Of a stretch of DNA of 64,000 bases, positions 23,371 through 34,034 are shown in pieces. The notes under the pieces were generated by a model, which saw only the letters and a list, made by a program, of their open reading frames with translations, was not told the DNA's origin and searched no databases. Positions within the stretch are counted from its first letter, which is position 1, and the number at the start of each line of letters is the position of its first letter. The position numbers and the translations under genes were made by a program. Source of the stretch: Bacillus thuringiensis (GTDB lineage: Bacteria; Bacillota; Bacilli; Bacillales; Bacillaceae_G); assembly GCF_014932895.1 (NCBI RefSeq), contig NZ_JACYOF010000002.1, positions 558,001 through 622,000 on the forward strand, written 5' to 3'.

Positions 23371-26300
23371 CTATATAGCATAAATTTCTTTTTCAATCTC
23401 TACTAACTGCTTTTGTAGTTGTTCTTTACTTTGTTCATATAGTGATACATCAATCGTTTCTGCTAGTGCAAATAATATACTTTCATAATAGTTTATCACA
23501 TCTTGTTGCATCATCTCTTGGAATAAGTTCCATTTTATATCCCACTCTTGCTTATAATGATGAACAAATAAATCTTTTTCATCAGCTACATAGTTTGATA
23601 CGAACGGTTCTAGTACAGCTTTAGCATCTTCTTGCATGAAAGCTTTATCATTTTTTTCAAAAAAGCTTTTCTCGTTTTTAAAATGTGCCAGTGCTTTTTT
23701 GAAATCTTTTATTTCAACTGAAGGGAACGGTTCTTTATGTGTAATATCTTTATAATCATACTCCACTGTTCCACTCATAGTAATTGATTCATTTTCTACT
23801 TTACAATTCACTACAATTTCATTCTTTGCACGCTTCATCGCTTCATTTATCCATTTTTCAAGACGTAATGATGTCGCACGCATTTCTTGTAATAAATCAT
23901 GCTGAATAAATGCTACTAATTCCATAACGCACTGTTGCAGCTGCGTTTTTACATTTCCATCCGTTCGAAGTGACGCTGGATTAATAAATTCAGTAAACAC
24001 ATCGTTATAGCGTAGGAATAAACGCTGTTGCACGTAATAAAGCAATTCTTTCACTTCATTTTGCATAGCTTGCTCCTCAGCAAGCACACTATATGATGAA
24101 ATAATATGAAGTAGTTGATCACGCTCTGCTTCATATTTTTTTGTTTGCTTCTCTTTCTCTTCATTCCCCTGTTTTGCACCGTTTATCATATTTACTAAAA
24201 GCTGATCTGCTCCTTGCAATGCACCATATAAAGCATGCACAGATACTAGCATTAAATCCCTCATCATAAAGGACGTAAATGATTCTTCAAACTTAGCGAT
24301 CCCAGAGTTTTGTAAAATACCATACTTCTCTTTTTCAATATTCTTTCCTTGTTTCTCTTCAAGCGCACATAAACTGGAAATGGCAAATAAACGCGGATTT
24401 CTAATACCGTATTGTAGTAGTTGGTCTGCGATATAACCTTTTACCATTTCAAGCTCTTCTTCAGACTCTGCTAAATCGGCCGCATTAATTAAGAAGAACA
24501 TTTTATCAAGAGCAAAAGTATCCTTTACACGACCAAGCTGAATTAAAAATTCACGATCCGCACGAGAGAACACATGGTTATAATATGTTACAAATAAAAT
24601 AGCATCTGCGTTTTTAATATACTGGAAGGCAACGTCCGTATGGCGGGCGTTAATAGAATCCGCTCCTGGCGTGTCCACAAGCGCTACTCCCTGCCTTGTT
24701 AAAGCACAATCATAATAAAGCTCCATATACTCAACGAAACAAGATTTCTCTTCATTCGCTACATAATCAGAGAACTCCTCTAACGTAACTTGTACTTGTT
24801 CCCCTAAATGAGCAGAAACTGCACCATATCCTTTTTGTACCGCTCGTAAAAAGCTAAATGTTGTTTTTTGTTTCCCGCTTGGTGAAGGATATTTCATAAT
24901 ATTATCAATTTGCGCTAACGCTTCATCTAACGTAGTAATCTCATAATGAAACAGCTTATAAACAGCTTTCATATCTTCTAACAGCGCTTGCTTTGATTTA
25001 AACTGAACAATGACTGTTCCGTGTGGTTTTTCCTCTGTAACCGGTAAAATTTGATTAATCGTCGCCGTCGTCGGATTTGGTGATACAGGAAGTACCTTCT
25101 CACCAAGCAACGCATTGGCAAATGATGATTTCCCAGCACTAAAAGCTCCGAATAACGCTACTGTAAATTGTTTCGTTTCCACACGACGTCTTTTTTCTAT
25201 TACTTCTTGCTGTACATGCTTCAGCGTAGACAATGGATCTAATATCGTTTCAGCTTTTTTCACTTTTTCTAGTATACGCTGAATATTTAATACTGCCGTT
25301 CCTTTCATCTCTTCCTCACGAGCCATTGCGTTATCAATTACGATTTCTTGCTCTTGTAGTGTAAATTTCTCGCTAACAGTTTGTTTTTTATTTTGCAATA
25401 TCTCATCTATTTGCAATCCTTCTGGTGTAGCAACATGGTCGTGCCAAATATTTTGTAAATAACCCTCATATTCCTCAAAATTGTTACTGTATTGTAATTG
25501 CGTTTCTTTCGCCGTTTGCAACATCGTATATGTTTCAATCTCTTCTTCAATACGAACAACTGCTTCCTTCACCTTTTGCTTTAAAACAAATGCACTCTTA
25601 TCGAAAATTTGCTGTGCTGTTACAAAATAACGTTTCTTCAGTTCATTCGCTACATCCGCTGTATAAAGAAGTAAGTAATCACCTGTGAAACCCGCACCTT
25701 GTTTAATTACTTCGGCCAACAATTCTGGTCCGAAAGCAATCTCTAAAGCATATATGTCTTTCCCAATTTCCTCCGTGAACAATCCTTCTTCTTTTAAGAA
25801 TGCCACAATAAATTCTTTCACATGAAAATCAAGTTGCGTTTCAACAGTCTTTTGCAAAGCAGAATAAAAAGCATCTACACGTCTTTGTTTTTCTTGTTCC
25901 GTCTTTCCTTTCGCAAATAACAAACCAACTTTAAATTTCGTTAATTTTGTTTCTAAATACGCATTTGCCAATTCTCTCATTTCAAATGGCATTAAATACG
26001 CGTTATCTAATATAGCTTGTAAATCTTTTATAAATTCATTTCTTATATCAGATTCTTTACTAGCCGTATGATTTTTACTTTCAGTTAACGCTTCTTTCTT
26101 TTCAACTATCTCTGAAATGGAAAGTGGGGATGCTAACTCTTCTTCATATTTCATAAGATACTTTTCATTTTCAGAAAGAATAAACGAGAAATGTTCCTCT
26201 AATAAATATTCTGTTTCTCGTTCCATTCCATTTCTTACATACTGTTCTTTTTCTTCCATGATAGAAGTAATTAGTGCTTCTAAGTTTCCAATTTCATTAT

Positions 26301-27030
26301 GTGGATGGTTCATCATTCGTAATGAAGTATAATAAACACCATCTACTTCAATGTCCCAGTTGGAGAACGATTGTTTTACACTATCCCTATAACTTTCAAA
26401 TGATAATTCATTTTCCTTATGTTTATCTATTTGGTTTACAACGAGGTAAACCGTTTTATTACGTTGTTTCAATTCTTTAACAAATTGTAAATTCACTTCT
26501 GATTGGACGTGGTTATAATCCATCATATAAAAAATTACGTCCGCTAAATGAAGCGTTGATTCTGTCGCTAATTGGTGGGCATCGTCTGTAGAATCAATCC
26601 CTGGTGTATCAACTAACATTACCCCTTCTGGAATTGGGGCATCATTTCGATAAATATGAACACCAATTACCTCATCGCCATCTTTACAAATTTGTTTTAA
26701 TTCTTCTGCTGAATATGCACCATCATATTCATACTGTTCTCCAGATTTAATCGTTACAACTACACGGTCTAATCCTTTTTCAATTTTAACGACGTTAGCG
26801 CTTGTCGGAATTGGACTTGTTGGTAATAGCTGCGCTTTATATAGATGATTCATCATCGTTGATTTTCCTGCAGAGAAGTGACCACAGAACGCTATCATAA
26901 GCTGCTCTTGTTTATATTTTTGCATCACTTCAAACAATTTTAAGCTATTCTCTGCATCTCCGTGTTTTTGCCACTCTTCATAAAAACAAACAAGTTTTTT
27001 CATACCGTTTGTCTGTACTATGTTTGTCAT
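23371..27030 (-). CDS. dynA: double dynamin-like GTPase DynA
   Basis: 1219 residues made of two fused bacterial dynamin-like modules. The first has the P-loop GHFSAGKST (about 50-58) and DTPGIDS, NQID downstream; the second has GAFSAGKSS (about 630) with DTPGADS and NAAD. Long helical stalk regions follow each GTPase domain. B. subtilis DynA (YpbR, similar length) binds and fuses membranes in trans and protects against membrane damage and phage. Position beside ypbS matches. Cytoplasmic, membrane-associated; no strong transmembrane helix is obvious. Confidence 0.92.
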   Translation of the reverse strand: MTNIVQTNGMKKLVCFYEEWQKHGDAENSLKLFEVMQKYKQEQLMIAFCGHFSAGKSTMMNHLYKAQLLPTSPIPTSANVVKIEKGLDRVVVTIKSGEQYEYDGAYSAEELKQICKDGDEVIGVHIYRNDAPIPEGVMLVDTPGIDSTDDAHQLATESTLHLADVIFYMMDYNHVQSEVNLQFVKELKQRNKTVYLVVNQIDKHKENELSFESYRDSVKQSFSNWDIEVDGVYYTSLRMMNHPHNEIGNLEALITSIMEEKEQYVRNGMERETEYLLEEHFSFILSENEKYLMKYEEELASPLSISEIVEKKEALTESKNHTASKESDIRNEFIKDLQAILDNAYLMPFEMRELANAYLETKLTKFKVGLLFAKGKTEQEKQRRVDAFYSALQKTVETQLDFHVKEFIVAFLKEEGLFTEEIGKDIYALEIAFGPELLAEVIKQGAGFTGDYLLLYTADVANELKKRYFVTAQQIFDKSAFVLKQKVKEAVVRIEEEIETYTMLQTAKETQLQYSNNFEEYEGYLQNIWHDHVATPEGLQIDEILQNKKQTVSEKFTLQEQEIVIDNAMAREEEMKGTAVLNIQRILEKVKKAETILDPLSTLKHVQQEVIEKRRRVETKQFTVALFGAFSAGKSSFANALLGEKVLPVSPNPTTATINQILPVTEEKPHGTVIVQFKSKQALLEDMKAVYKLFHYEITTLDEALAQIDNIMKYPSPSGKQKTTFSFLRAVQKGYGAVSAHLGEQVQVTLEEFSDYVANEEKSCFVEYMELYYDCALTRQGVALVDTPGADSINARHTDVAFQYIKNADAILFVTYYNHVFSRADREFLIQLGRVKDTFALDKMFFLINAADLAESEEELEMVKGYIADQLLQYGIRNPRLFAISSLCALEEKQGKNIEKEKYGILQNSGIAKFEESFTSFMMRDLMLVSVHALYGALQGADQLLVNMINGAKQGNEEKEKQTKKYEAERDQLLHIISSYSVLAEEQAMQNEVKELLYYVQQRLFLRYNDVFTEFINPASLRTDGNVKTQLQQCVMELVAFIQHDLLQEMRATSLRLEKWINEAMKRAKNEIVVNCKVENESITMSGTVEYDYKDITHKEPFPSVEIKDFKKALAHFKNEKSFFEKNDKAFMQEDAKAVLEPFVSNYVADEKDLFVHHYKQEWDIKWNLFQEMMQQDVINYYESILFALAETIDVSLYEQSKEQLQKQLVEIEKEIYAI

Positions 27031-27060
27031 CCCCTTGTTCCCCTTTATCCAAGATGTATA

Positions 27061-27136
27061 TACTTTAGCCCGCTATTCGCGGACTCATAATCAGTATGGG
27101 CTCAACATCCAACCTGATTACAGTTTCACTTTACTA
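27061..27136 (+). repeat. intergenic repeat, inverted short copy
   Basis: Read on the complementary strand it starts AAAGTGAAACTGTAATCAG, keeps the CTGATTATGAG arm and ends in GCGAATAGCGGGCTAAA. It is the same architecture as the element near 17950, but shorter. It lies ahead of dynA. Confidence 0.5.
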
Positions 27137-27165
27137 TCATACTAAATTTTCAGCATATTCTCATT

Positions 27166-27213
27166 AAAAATAAAAAATCCCTTTCATTCTTTTTACAGAT
27201 GAAAGGGATTTTA
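27166..27213 (-). terminator. terminator of the Fur-regulated small gene
   Basis: AAAATCCCTTTCAT pairs with ATGAAAGGGATTTT over an 11-base loop, followed on the minus strand by TTTTTATTTTTAAT. Confidence 0.88.
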
Positions 27214-27224
27214 CGTCATATCAT

Positions 27225-27317
27225 TCATTTTGTTGTTCCTACTCCATTTATTACATACTTCGTAATAACCGCATATACAGCGACCGTACCTGCTACTAAT
27301 GCATATACCATACCCAC
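27225..27317 (-). CDS. Fur-regulated hydrophobic micro-protein
   Basis: About 30 codons from a GTG (28 from the ATG two codons later). The sequence is one hydrophobic segment, VYALVAGTVAVYAVITKYVI, followed by a short NGVGTTK tail, suggesting a single membrane helix. An AAAGGTTGG lies ahead of the GTG. The unit has its own promoter flanked by Fur-type palindromes and its own terminator, so it is expressed alone under iron limitation if read correctly. Not recognised. The same transcript could act as a small RNA instead. Confidence 0.55.
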   Translation of the reverse strand: MGMVYALVAGTVAVYAVITKYVINGVGTTK

Positions 27318-27331
27318 GCACCAACCTTTTT

Positions 27332-27346
27332 TGATAATGATTATCA
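27332..27346. promoter_or_regulatory. Fur box (perfect 7-1-7)
   Basis: TGATAATGATTATCA, an exact match to the Bacillus Fur core TGATAATNATTATCA. It lies just downstream of the predicted start of the micro-protein transcript. Confidence 0.85.
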
Positions 27347-27357
27347 CTTTTGAATAT

Positions 27358-27386
27358 ATTTTATCATTAAAGAGAATCATTATCAA
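27358..27386 (-). promoter_or_regulatory. promoter of the micro-protein with a second Fur-like site
   Basis: Minus-strand TTGATA and TAAAAT with a 17-base spacer. A second, imperfect Fur palindrome (AGAGAATCATTATCA, 27371-27385) overlaps the -35 box, so Fur could cover both ends of the promoter. Confidence 0.7.
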
Positions 27387-27578
27387 CACTTTTCATAAAG
27401 AAAGCCCCTTATAAGAAGGAGCTTTACTGCCTGTTTTAAAGAAGTTTAAAACTTGTTGTGCACTCTTATTATATCCCATCCTACATATCTTAACAGTTTA
27501 AAAAAATGGAAATCTACCCTATCCTCACCATCTTACATTTTGTATAATAAAAAGAATTACTTAACAAGGAGGAAAATA

Positions 27579-28745
27579 ATGACACGAAATCCTTCACAAG
27601 GCGAGAGGATACACTCCATCGATATTATTAGAGGGATAGCTGTACTTGGTATTTTTCTTGTTAACTGGCCAGTTATCGCCGGTGTTGACTCGCGTAATCT
27701 TGTAGGAATGTATGAAGGACTAGATAGCTACATCCGTTTATTTTATGACATGTTTATTCAAACAAAATTTTATACAATCTTTTCGTTTTTATTCGGCTTA
27801 GGCTTTTACATTTTTATGACTCGTGCTGAAGCGAAAACAGATCGTCCAAAAACTTTATTTGTTCGCCGCTTGCTTATTTTATTATTATTTGGTTTCTTAC
27901 ATTACATTATTTTATGGGATGGAGACATTTTGCATAGTTATGCAATCGCTGGTTTTTTCTTATTTTTATTTTATAAGAGAAAACCTCGTACTATTTTAAT
28001 ATGGTCACTCGTTTTATTAAGTATTCTTCAATTTTTCATGCTAATCGCTAGTATTACTGTTGCATTAGTTCCAAAGGAAGAATTAGGATTTTCCTTACCA
28101 ATCATGCCACTTGAAGATTGGATGTCACAAATACAAAATCGTTTTCATGCATTTTATTCTGACGGAACTGGACTAAATGCATTAATGCTTCCAGAAACAA
28201 TTGGTTTATTTTTACTTGGTTTATATGCCGGAAAAAAAGATATTTTTCTCCGTATAAAAGAGTTAGATTCAAAACTTAAAAAGTGGCAAATTATTATGCT
28301 TATTTTAACATTACCAATGTGGTTCTTTATGGTCCGTTACTTCTTATCAAAACCATCTTATGAACCACTTTATATGCAGGCCTTTACAATGTTTAGCGGA
28401 AAAACATTATTCATATTCTACATTTTCACGCTGATGCGTTTATTACAAAAAGAAAAATGGCAAACATTATTACGTCCATTCCAATACGTTGGGCGAATGG
28501 CGTTAACAAATTACATCTCGCATACAATTATTACATTACTCATATTCGGTCTAGTGTTCAGAAATTATTATCCTGCTCCATTATGGGTAGGACCACTATT
28601 TTGCATTAGTTTCTACACGTTACAAATCTTTACTAGCCGCTGGTGGCTTTCACGTTATCAATACGGGCCGCTTGAGTACATTTGGCGTCTTGGTACGTAC
28701 GGAAAAATAATGCCCCTTAAAAAGAAAAGCAAGGTCCCGTTATGA
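27579..28745 (+). CDS. DUF418 / YeiB-type membrane protein
   Basis: 388 residues with about ten hydrophobic helices. The N-terminal signature IHSIDIIRGIAVLGIFLVNW and the C-terminal DUF418 domain (about 230-385, PFQYVGRMALTNYISHT) define the family, which has an acyltransferase-like fold and unknown transport or modification role. The ATG at 27579 follows AAGGAGG; the frame open from 27453 is only an extension. It appears monocistronic, and the stop codon lies in the loop of the terminator it shares with pbuX. Confidence 0.85.
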   Translation: MTRNPSQGERIHSIDIIRGIAVLGIFLVNWPVIAGVDSRNLVGMYEGLDSYIRLFYDMFIQTKFYTIFSFLFGLGFYIFMTRAEAKTDRPKTLFVRRLLILLLFGFLHYIILWDGDILHSYAIAGFFLFLFYKRKPRTILIWSLVLLSILQFFMLIASITVALVPKEELGFSLPIMPLEDWMSQIQNRFHAFYSDGTGLNALMLPETIGLFLLGLYAGKKDIFLRIKELDSKLKKWQIIMLILTLPMWFFMVRYFLSKPSYEPLYMQAFTMFSGKTLFIFYIFTLMRLLQKEKWQTLLRPFQYVGRMALTNYISHTIITLLIFGLVFRNYYPAPLWVGPLFCISFYTLQIFTSRWWLSRYQYGPLEYIWRLGTYGKIMPLKKKSKVPL

Positions 28746-28760
28746 GACCTTGCTTTTTTA
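28726..28760. terminator. bidirectional terminator between DUF418 gene and pbuX
   Basis: AGCAAGGTC pairs with GACCTTGCT, and the loop contains the TGA of the DUF418 gene. TTTTTTA follows on the plus strand. Confidence 0.85.
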
Positions 28761-30080
28761 TGCTTCTCTTACTGCACTTTGCATAGAGACTGGTTCTTCC
28801 TTTATTTTCACTTTACGATGTGGCACCATATTAAATACAATATTTAATAATACTGCTGACACACTTCCAAGTACAATTCCGTTATCTGTTAAAATACGAA
28901 CACCCTCAGGAAGTTGCGAGAATAATGTAGGAACGACTGTAACCCCAAGTCCTATTCCGACAGAACATGCTACAATTAATAAGTTTTCTTGTTTTCCAAA
29001 ATCAACGCTACTTAACATTTTAATACCATACGCCATAACCATACCGAACATTGCTAGCATAGCACCGCCAAGTACTGATTTCGGAATAATTGTTGTAATA
29101 GCTGCGATTTTAGGAATAAATCCAAGAACAATTAACATACCGCCGCAAGTATAAATAATAACGCGATTTCTTACTCCTGTTAATTGAACAAGCCCTACGT
29201 TTTGAGAGTATGTTGTATATGGAAACGCGTTAAAAATACCACCTAAAACCATCGCTAATCCTTCTGCGCGATAGCCTTTTGTTAATTCTTTTTCACCGAT
29301 CTTTTTATTACAAATATCGGATAATGCAAAATATACACCTGTTGCTTCTACAATCCCTACACACGCAACGAGAATCATCGTAATAATTGGCGTTAATTCA
29401 AATGTTGGAGTACCGAAGTAAAACGGCTGAATACCGTGGAACCAATCCGCTTCTCCAACCGCTTGCAAACTTACTTTCCCCATAAAAGCTGCAACGATTG
29501 TACCAAACAACAGACCAAGTAATATAGAGATTGAACGGATAAATCCGTCAAAGAAACGATACATAATGATGATAAATAATAAAACTCCAAATGCTAACGC
29601 TAAGTTTTCAAGACTTCCGAAATCTTTACTGCCTACTCCTCCAGCCATATCATTAATAGCTGCTGGAACAAGAGTAACTCCAATTACCGTAACAACAGAC
29701 CCTGTTACAACAGGCGGGAAAAGCTTTACAAGTTTTCCGAATAGCTTTGCAAAAATAACAACGAATAAACCGGCGGCAATAATTGCCCCATATATGGAAG
29801 ACACACCGTATTGTTTCCCGATTGCAATCATCGGTCCAACCGCTGTAAATGTACAGCCAAGTACAACTGGAAGTCCAATTCCGAAAAAGCGATTTGATAA
29901 TGCTTGTAAAATTGTCGCAACACCACACATTAATAAATCAATCGATACTAAATAAGTTAATTCTCGTTGATTTAAGCCAAGTCCCCCACCAACGATAAGC
30001 GGAACAATAATCGCACCTGCATACATAGCAAGCATGTGCTGAATACCAAGCGATGCAATTTTAAATGGATGTTGCTTCAT
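28758..30080 (-). CDS. pbuX: xanthine permease
   Basis: 440-residue NCS2-family nucleobase transporter with about 14 hydrophobic segments. Family motifs include IQHMLAMYAGAIIVPLIVGG at the N-terminus and the conserved GNxFG-like FPPVVTGSVVTVIGVTL segment. It imports xanthine with protons. It begins two bases after xpt, and both genes are controlled by the guanine riboswitch, as in B. subtilis. Substrate is taken from this conserved operon. Confidence 0.93.
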   Translation of the reverse strand: MKQHPFKIASLGIQHMLAMYAGAIIVPLIVGGGLGLNQRELTYLVSIDLLMCGVATILQALSNRFFGIGLPVVLGCTFTAVGPMIAIGKQYGVSSIYGAIIAAGLFVVIFAKLFGKLVKLFPPVVTGSVVTVIGVTLVPAAINDMAGGVGSKDFGSLENLALAFGVLLFIIIMYRFFDGFIRSISILLGLLFGTIVAAFMGKVSLQAVGEADWFHGIQPFYFGTPTFELTPIITMILVACVGIVEATGVYFALSDICNKKIGEKELTKGYRAEGLAMVLGGIFNAFPYTTYSQNVGLVQLTGVRNRVIIYTCGGMLIVLGFIPKIAAITTIIPKSVLGGAMLAMFGMVMAYGIKMLSSVDFGKQENLLIVACSVGIGLGVTVVPTLFSQLPEGVRILTDNGIVLGSVSAVLLNIVFNMVPHRKVKIKEEPVSMQSAVREA

Positions 30081-30082
30081 CG

Positions 30083-30880
<798 letters not shown>

Positions 30881-30895
30881 TTATTTTATAGAAGG

Positions 30896-30924
30896 ATTAT
30901 AACGCACTTTTTATACTTTGAAAA
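30896..30924 (-). promoter_or_regulatory. xpt-pbuX promoter
   Basis: Minus-strand TTTTCA and perfect TATAAT with a 17-base spacer, about 20 bases ahead of the aptamer. Confidence 0.7.
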
Positions 30925-31002
30925 GTATTTATGAAAAAAACACGTACAAATTTTATAAAAACACCATTTTCGTTCGAGTTTTGTAAACTCTTACATTTCT
31001 TA

Positions 31003-31749
31003 TTACAACTTCGTTAAAATGACTGGCCCATCTGTTGTAATCGCAATTGTATGCTCATATTGTGCTGATAATTTCCCGTCCATCGTCCGTGCTGTCCATC
31101 CGTTTAAATCTACTTTAGAATATCGCATACCTACATTTACAATCGGTTCAATCGTAATTACCATTCCTTCTTGAAGTTCTGGCCCTTGCCCTTGTTTTCC
31201 AAAATGAAAAATTGCTGGTTCTTCATGAATCTCTTTACCAATCCCATGCCCTGTAAAGTCTCTTGCAACAGAAAAGCCTTCAGCAGCTACATAACTTTCA
31301 ATTGCATAGCCAATATCTCCTACATGATTACCGATTACCGCCTGATCAATCCCTTTATACAAAGCACTCTCGGCTACTAACAATAACTTTTTTGCTTCAT
31401 CAGTTGAATCCCCTACTATATACGTCCATGCAGAATCTGAAAGCGCACCATTTAAGTTTACTACCATGTCAATTTTCACAATATCGCCTTCCTGTAAAGG
31501 TACATTACTAGGAAAACCGTGACACATTTCATCGTTTACAGATGCACATATCGCGTATGGATACCCATTGTAACCTTTCTGTTCAGATATTGCACCATGC
31601 TCTTTTAAATACATTTCAACAAACGTATCAATTTCTTGTGTAGTAATACCTGGTTTCATCATTTTCGTAATTTCTCTATGACATGAAGCGAGTAATTTCC
31701 CAGATTTATGCATCAAATCTATTTCATTTTTCGTTTTGATTGTAATCAT
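31003..31749 (-). CDS. map: methionine aminopeptidase type I
   Basis: 248 residues, removes the initiator Met from new proteins. The five metal ligands are in the expected places: Asp in VKIDMVV, Asp in GALSDSAWT, His in TGHGIGKEIHEEP, Glu in ITIEPIV and Glu near the end in YEHTIAIT. It differs from the map in the ribosomal protein cluster, so this is probably the second, YflG-type paralogue common in bacilli. Monocistronic. Confidence 0.88.
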   Translation of the reverse strand: MITIKTKNEIDLMHKSGKLLASCHREITKMMKPGITTQEIDTFVEMYLKEHGAISEQKGYNGYPYAICASVNDEMCHGFPSNVPLQEGDIVKIDMVVNLNGALSDSAWTYIVGDSTDEAKKLLLVAESALYKGIDQAVIGNHVGDIGYAIESYVAAEGFSVARDFTGHGIGKEIHEEPAIFHFGKQGQGPELQEGMVITIEPIVNVGMRYSKVDLNGWTARTMDGKLSAQYEHTIAITTDGPVILTKL

Positions 31750-31866
31750 ACTACCTCTCCTTGCTATGTGCTACTAAAGTTCAATCATACACATTCTCTA
31801 TCAAAATTTCAAAACCCTAAATTACAACAAGTACAAAAACAGGTATCATATATTTCTACATCAAAA

Positions 31867-31895
31867 TAAAAAACAGAAGAGTCCCTCTGTTTTTT
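31867..31895 (-). terminator. terminator after GNAT gene
   Basis: AAAAAACAGA pairs with TCTGTTTTTT over a short loop next to the stop codon. Confidence 0.7.
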
Positions 31896-32367
31896 AATCA
31901 TTTTTACATATATAATTCATTTTTAAAAACTCAAAACAACTGCCATTTGTTTTCTGTATAAACGTTCCAACTGCTTCAAATCCTGCTCTTTTATACACTT
32001 TAATTGCTCTTTCATTAAATGTCGCTACTGATAGTGTTATATAATTGCAACCATATTTTTCTTTACTAAAATCTAGTCCAGCGTTTACGAACTTTAAACC
32101 GAATCCATTCCCAGTTATATCAGGTCTCATTCCAAGTCCTATATCAATCGTTCGATTATTTATTTTACAAAAGCTAAAAAAACCAATGAGAGTACCATTT
32201 TCTTTCACAGCAAATGTATCGTCTCCTCTATTCTCATCATGTAAAAACTCAGCTAAATCTTCTTGATCTGCCTCTATATCATAAAAAGAATATTCTCCTT
32301 CATAATGCCAGTTGTATGCAATTTCCTCTGCTTCTTCTTGCGTCATTACTGTATATGTATAATCCAT
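31894..32367 (-). CDS. GNAT-family N-acetyltransferase
   Basis: 157 residues, single RimJ/RimL-like GNAT domain. Conserved segments are IDIGLGMRPDITGNGFGLKF (acetyl-CoA region) and AIKVYKRAGFEAVGTF near the C-terminus. AAGGGGATGGGAG precedes the ATG. Lies between two terminators, so transcribed alone. Substrate unknown. Confidence 0.83.
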   Translation of the reverse strand: MDYTYTVMTQEEAEEIAYNWHYEGEYSFYDIEADQEDLAEFLHDENRGDDTFAVKENGTLIGFFSFCKINNRTIDIGLGMRPDITGNGFGLKFVNAGLDFSKEKYGCNYITLSVATFNERAIKVYKRAGFEAVGTFIQKTNGSCFEFLKMNYICKND

Positions 32368-32382
32368 TCTCCCATCCCCTTT

Positions 32383-32416
32383 AAAAAAAGAGCTGCAAAT
32401 CAGCAGCTCTCTTTTT
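32383..32416. terminator. ypwA terminator
   Basis: AGAGCTGC pairs with GCAGCTCT, flanked by A and T runs. Confidence 0.85.
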
Positions 32417-33932
32417 ACAACTCATAAATTTCTTTATACTTTGCTTCTAAATAATCAGCTAAGTAGTTTGCATTTAGCCCTTCACCTGTTACATCTTCTA
32501 AAATTTCAAGTGGCTTTTTCGTTTTGCCATATTGGTGAATATTTTCTGTTAACCATTCACGAATCAGCGTGACGTTTCCTTCTTCTAATAATGCATCAAA
32601 GTTCGGAATATCCTTTAACATCTTATGTTTAAATTGCGCCGCATACATATAACCAAGCGCATAAGATGGGAAATAGCCAAATGAGCCGCCAGCCCAGTGC
32701 ACATCCTGCAATACACCTTGTGCATCATTTTCCGGACGAATACCTAAATACGTTTCCATCTTATTATTCCACGCTGCCGGTAAGTCTTTGACTTGTAATG
32801 TGCCATCAAATAGTTCTTTTTCTAACTCATAACGAACCATAACGTGAAGCGGATATGTAAGCTCGTCTGCTTCTATACGAATGAATGATGGCTTCGATTC
32901 ATTAATCGCATCATAAAACTCATCAACTGATATATCGTCAAATTGACCATCGCTATACTCTTTTAATAAACTATAATTTTTCTTCCAAAATGATTTATTA
33001 CGACCGATAAAGTTTTCAAAGAATAGTGATTGTGATTCATGAATACCCATAGAAGTACCACTACAAAGCGGTGTACCTTCAAGTTTTTCTGCAATATTTT
33101 GTTCATATACAGCATGACCACATTCATGAATTGTTCCAAAAACGGCCATACGGAAATCTTTTTCATCGTAGCGTGTCGTAATACGAACATCCCCTCTATT
33201 TAATGTAATTTCGAAAGGATGTACTGTTTCATCGAGACGACCTGCTTCAAAGTCATAATTTAATTGCTTTAATAGCTCTAATGTAAAGTTCTTTTGTTTC
33301 TCTTTTGAAAAATGTTCTGATAAAGCACTTGTTTTTAATCCTTTTTTAGATTCCGAGATTTCTTTTACAAGCGGAACGATACGCTCACGAAGTTGACCAA
33401 ATACGTGATCTAGCACTTCTACTGTAATACCAGGCTCATACATGTCTAATAATGTATTATATTTATATGTTTCGTAACCCCAATATGTAATAAATTTCTT
33501 TTTGAACTCAACAATTTTTTCTAAATATGGACGGAACATTTCGAAATCAGATTTCTCGCGCGCTTCTTCCCACACACTTTCCGCTTTCGCTTCTAATTTC
33601 ACGTACGCTTCATATTCAGCTTGTGGAATTTTCTTATTTCTATCGTATTCTTTACGACACTCCTCCACCATTTTCTTTGTCGTTTCAGAAAGCTTATCTT
33701 CAGTAATTAAAGCTTCTAACTCCGTTAAATATTTTCCCATCTCATCTGAAGTCGACATAGCAAACACTTCCGACGAAAGCATGCCGATTACTTCTGAACG
33801 CTGGTCAACACCTTTTTTTGGTGCACCCGTTCTTAAATCCCAAAACATTAAGCTTAGTGCTTCTCCGTAATTCTCTATCTTCTTCACATATGTTAAAAAT
33901 TGTTTTTCTACTTCATATGTAGCAGCTGTCAT
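32415..33932 (-). CDS. ypwA: M32-family metallocarboxypeptidase YpwA
   Basis: 505 residues, thermostable carboxypeptidase 1 (Taq) family. The zinc motif HECGH is in GTIHECGHAVYEQ and the third ligand Glu follows in GIHESQSLFFENF. The cytoplasmic enzyme removes C-terminal residues from peptides with broad specificity. All-helical fold expected. Monocistronic between hairpins; position matches ypwA next to ypvA in B. subtilis. Confidence 0.92.
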   Translation of the reverse strand: MTAATYEVEKQFLTYVKKIENYGEALSLMFWDLRTGAPKKGVDQRSEVIGMLSSEVFAMSTSDEMGKYLTELEALITEDKLSETTKKMVEECRKEYDRNKKIPQAEYEAYVKLEAKAESVWEEAREKSDFEMFRPYLEKIVEFKKKFITYWGYETYKYNTLLDMYEPGITVEVLDHVFGQLRERIVPLVKEISESKKGLKTSALSEHFSKEKQKNFTLELLKQLNYDFEAGRLDETVHPFEITLNRGDVRITTRYDEKDFRMAVFGTIHECGHAVYEQNIAEKLEGTPLCSGTSMGIHESQSLFFENFIGRNKSFWKKNYSLLKEYSDGQFDDISVDEFYDAINESKPSFIRIEADELTYPLHVMVRYELEKELFDGTLQVKDLPAAWNNKMETYLGIRPENDAQGVLQDVHWAGGSFGYFPSYALGYMYAAQFKHKMLKDIPNFDALLEEGNVTLIREWLTENIHQYGKTKKPLEILEDVTGEGLNANYLADYLEAKYKEIYEL

Positions 33933-34002
33933 AGTATAAAAACCCTCCTTTTTCTACCTCAAATTTATTTCGACACGGAAACATAAATTCCTTTTATAAT
34001 AG

Positions 34003-34034
34003 AAAAAAAGCTTGGCAAGCGCCAAGCTTTTCCT
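34003..34034 (-). terminator. terminator after the helicase gene
   Basis: AAAAGCTTGGC pairs perfectly with GCCAAGCTTTT over AAGC. Confidence 0.87.

Noticed and set aside
27199-27414. Plus-strand 71-codon frame upstream of the DUF418 gene
   Set aside because: It reads through a terminator hairpin and the Fur box on the opposite strand and has no ribosome site; the minus-strand micro-protein explains the region better.
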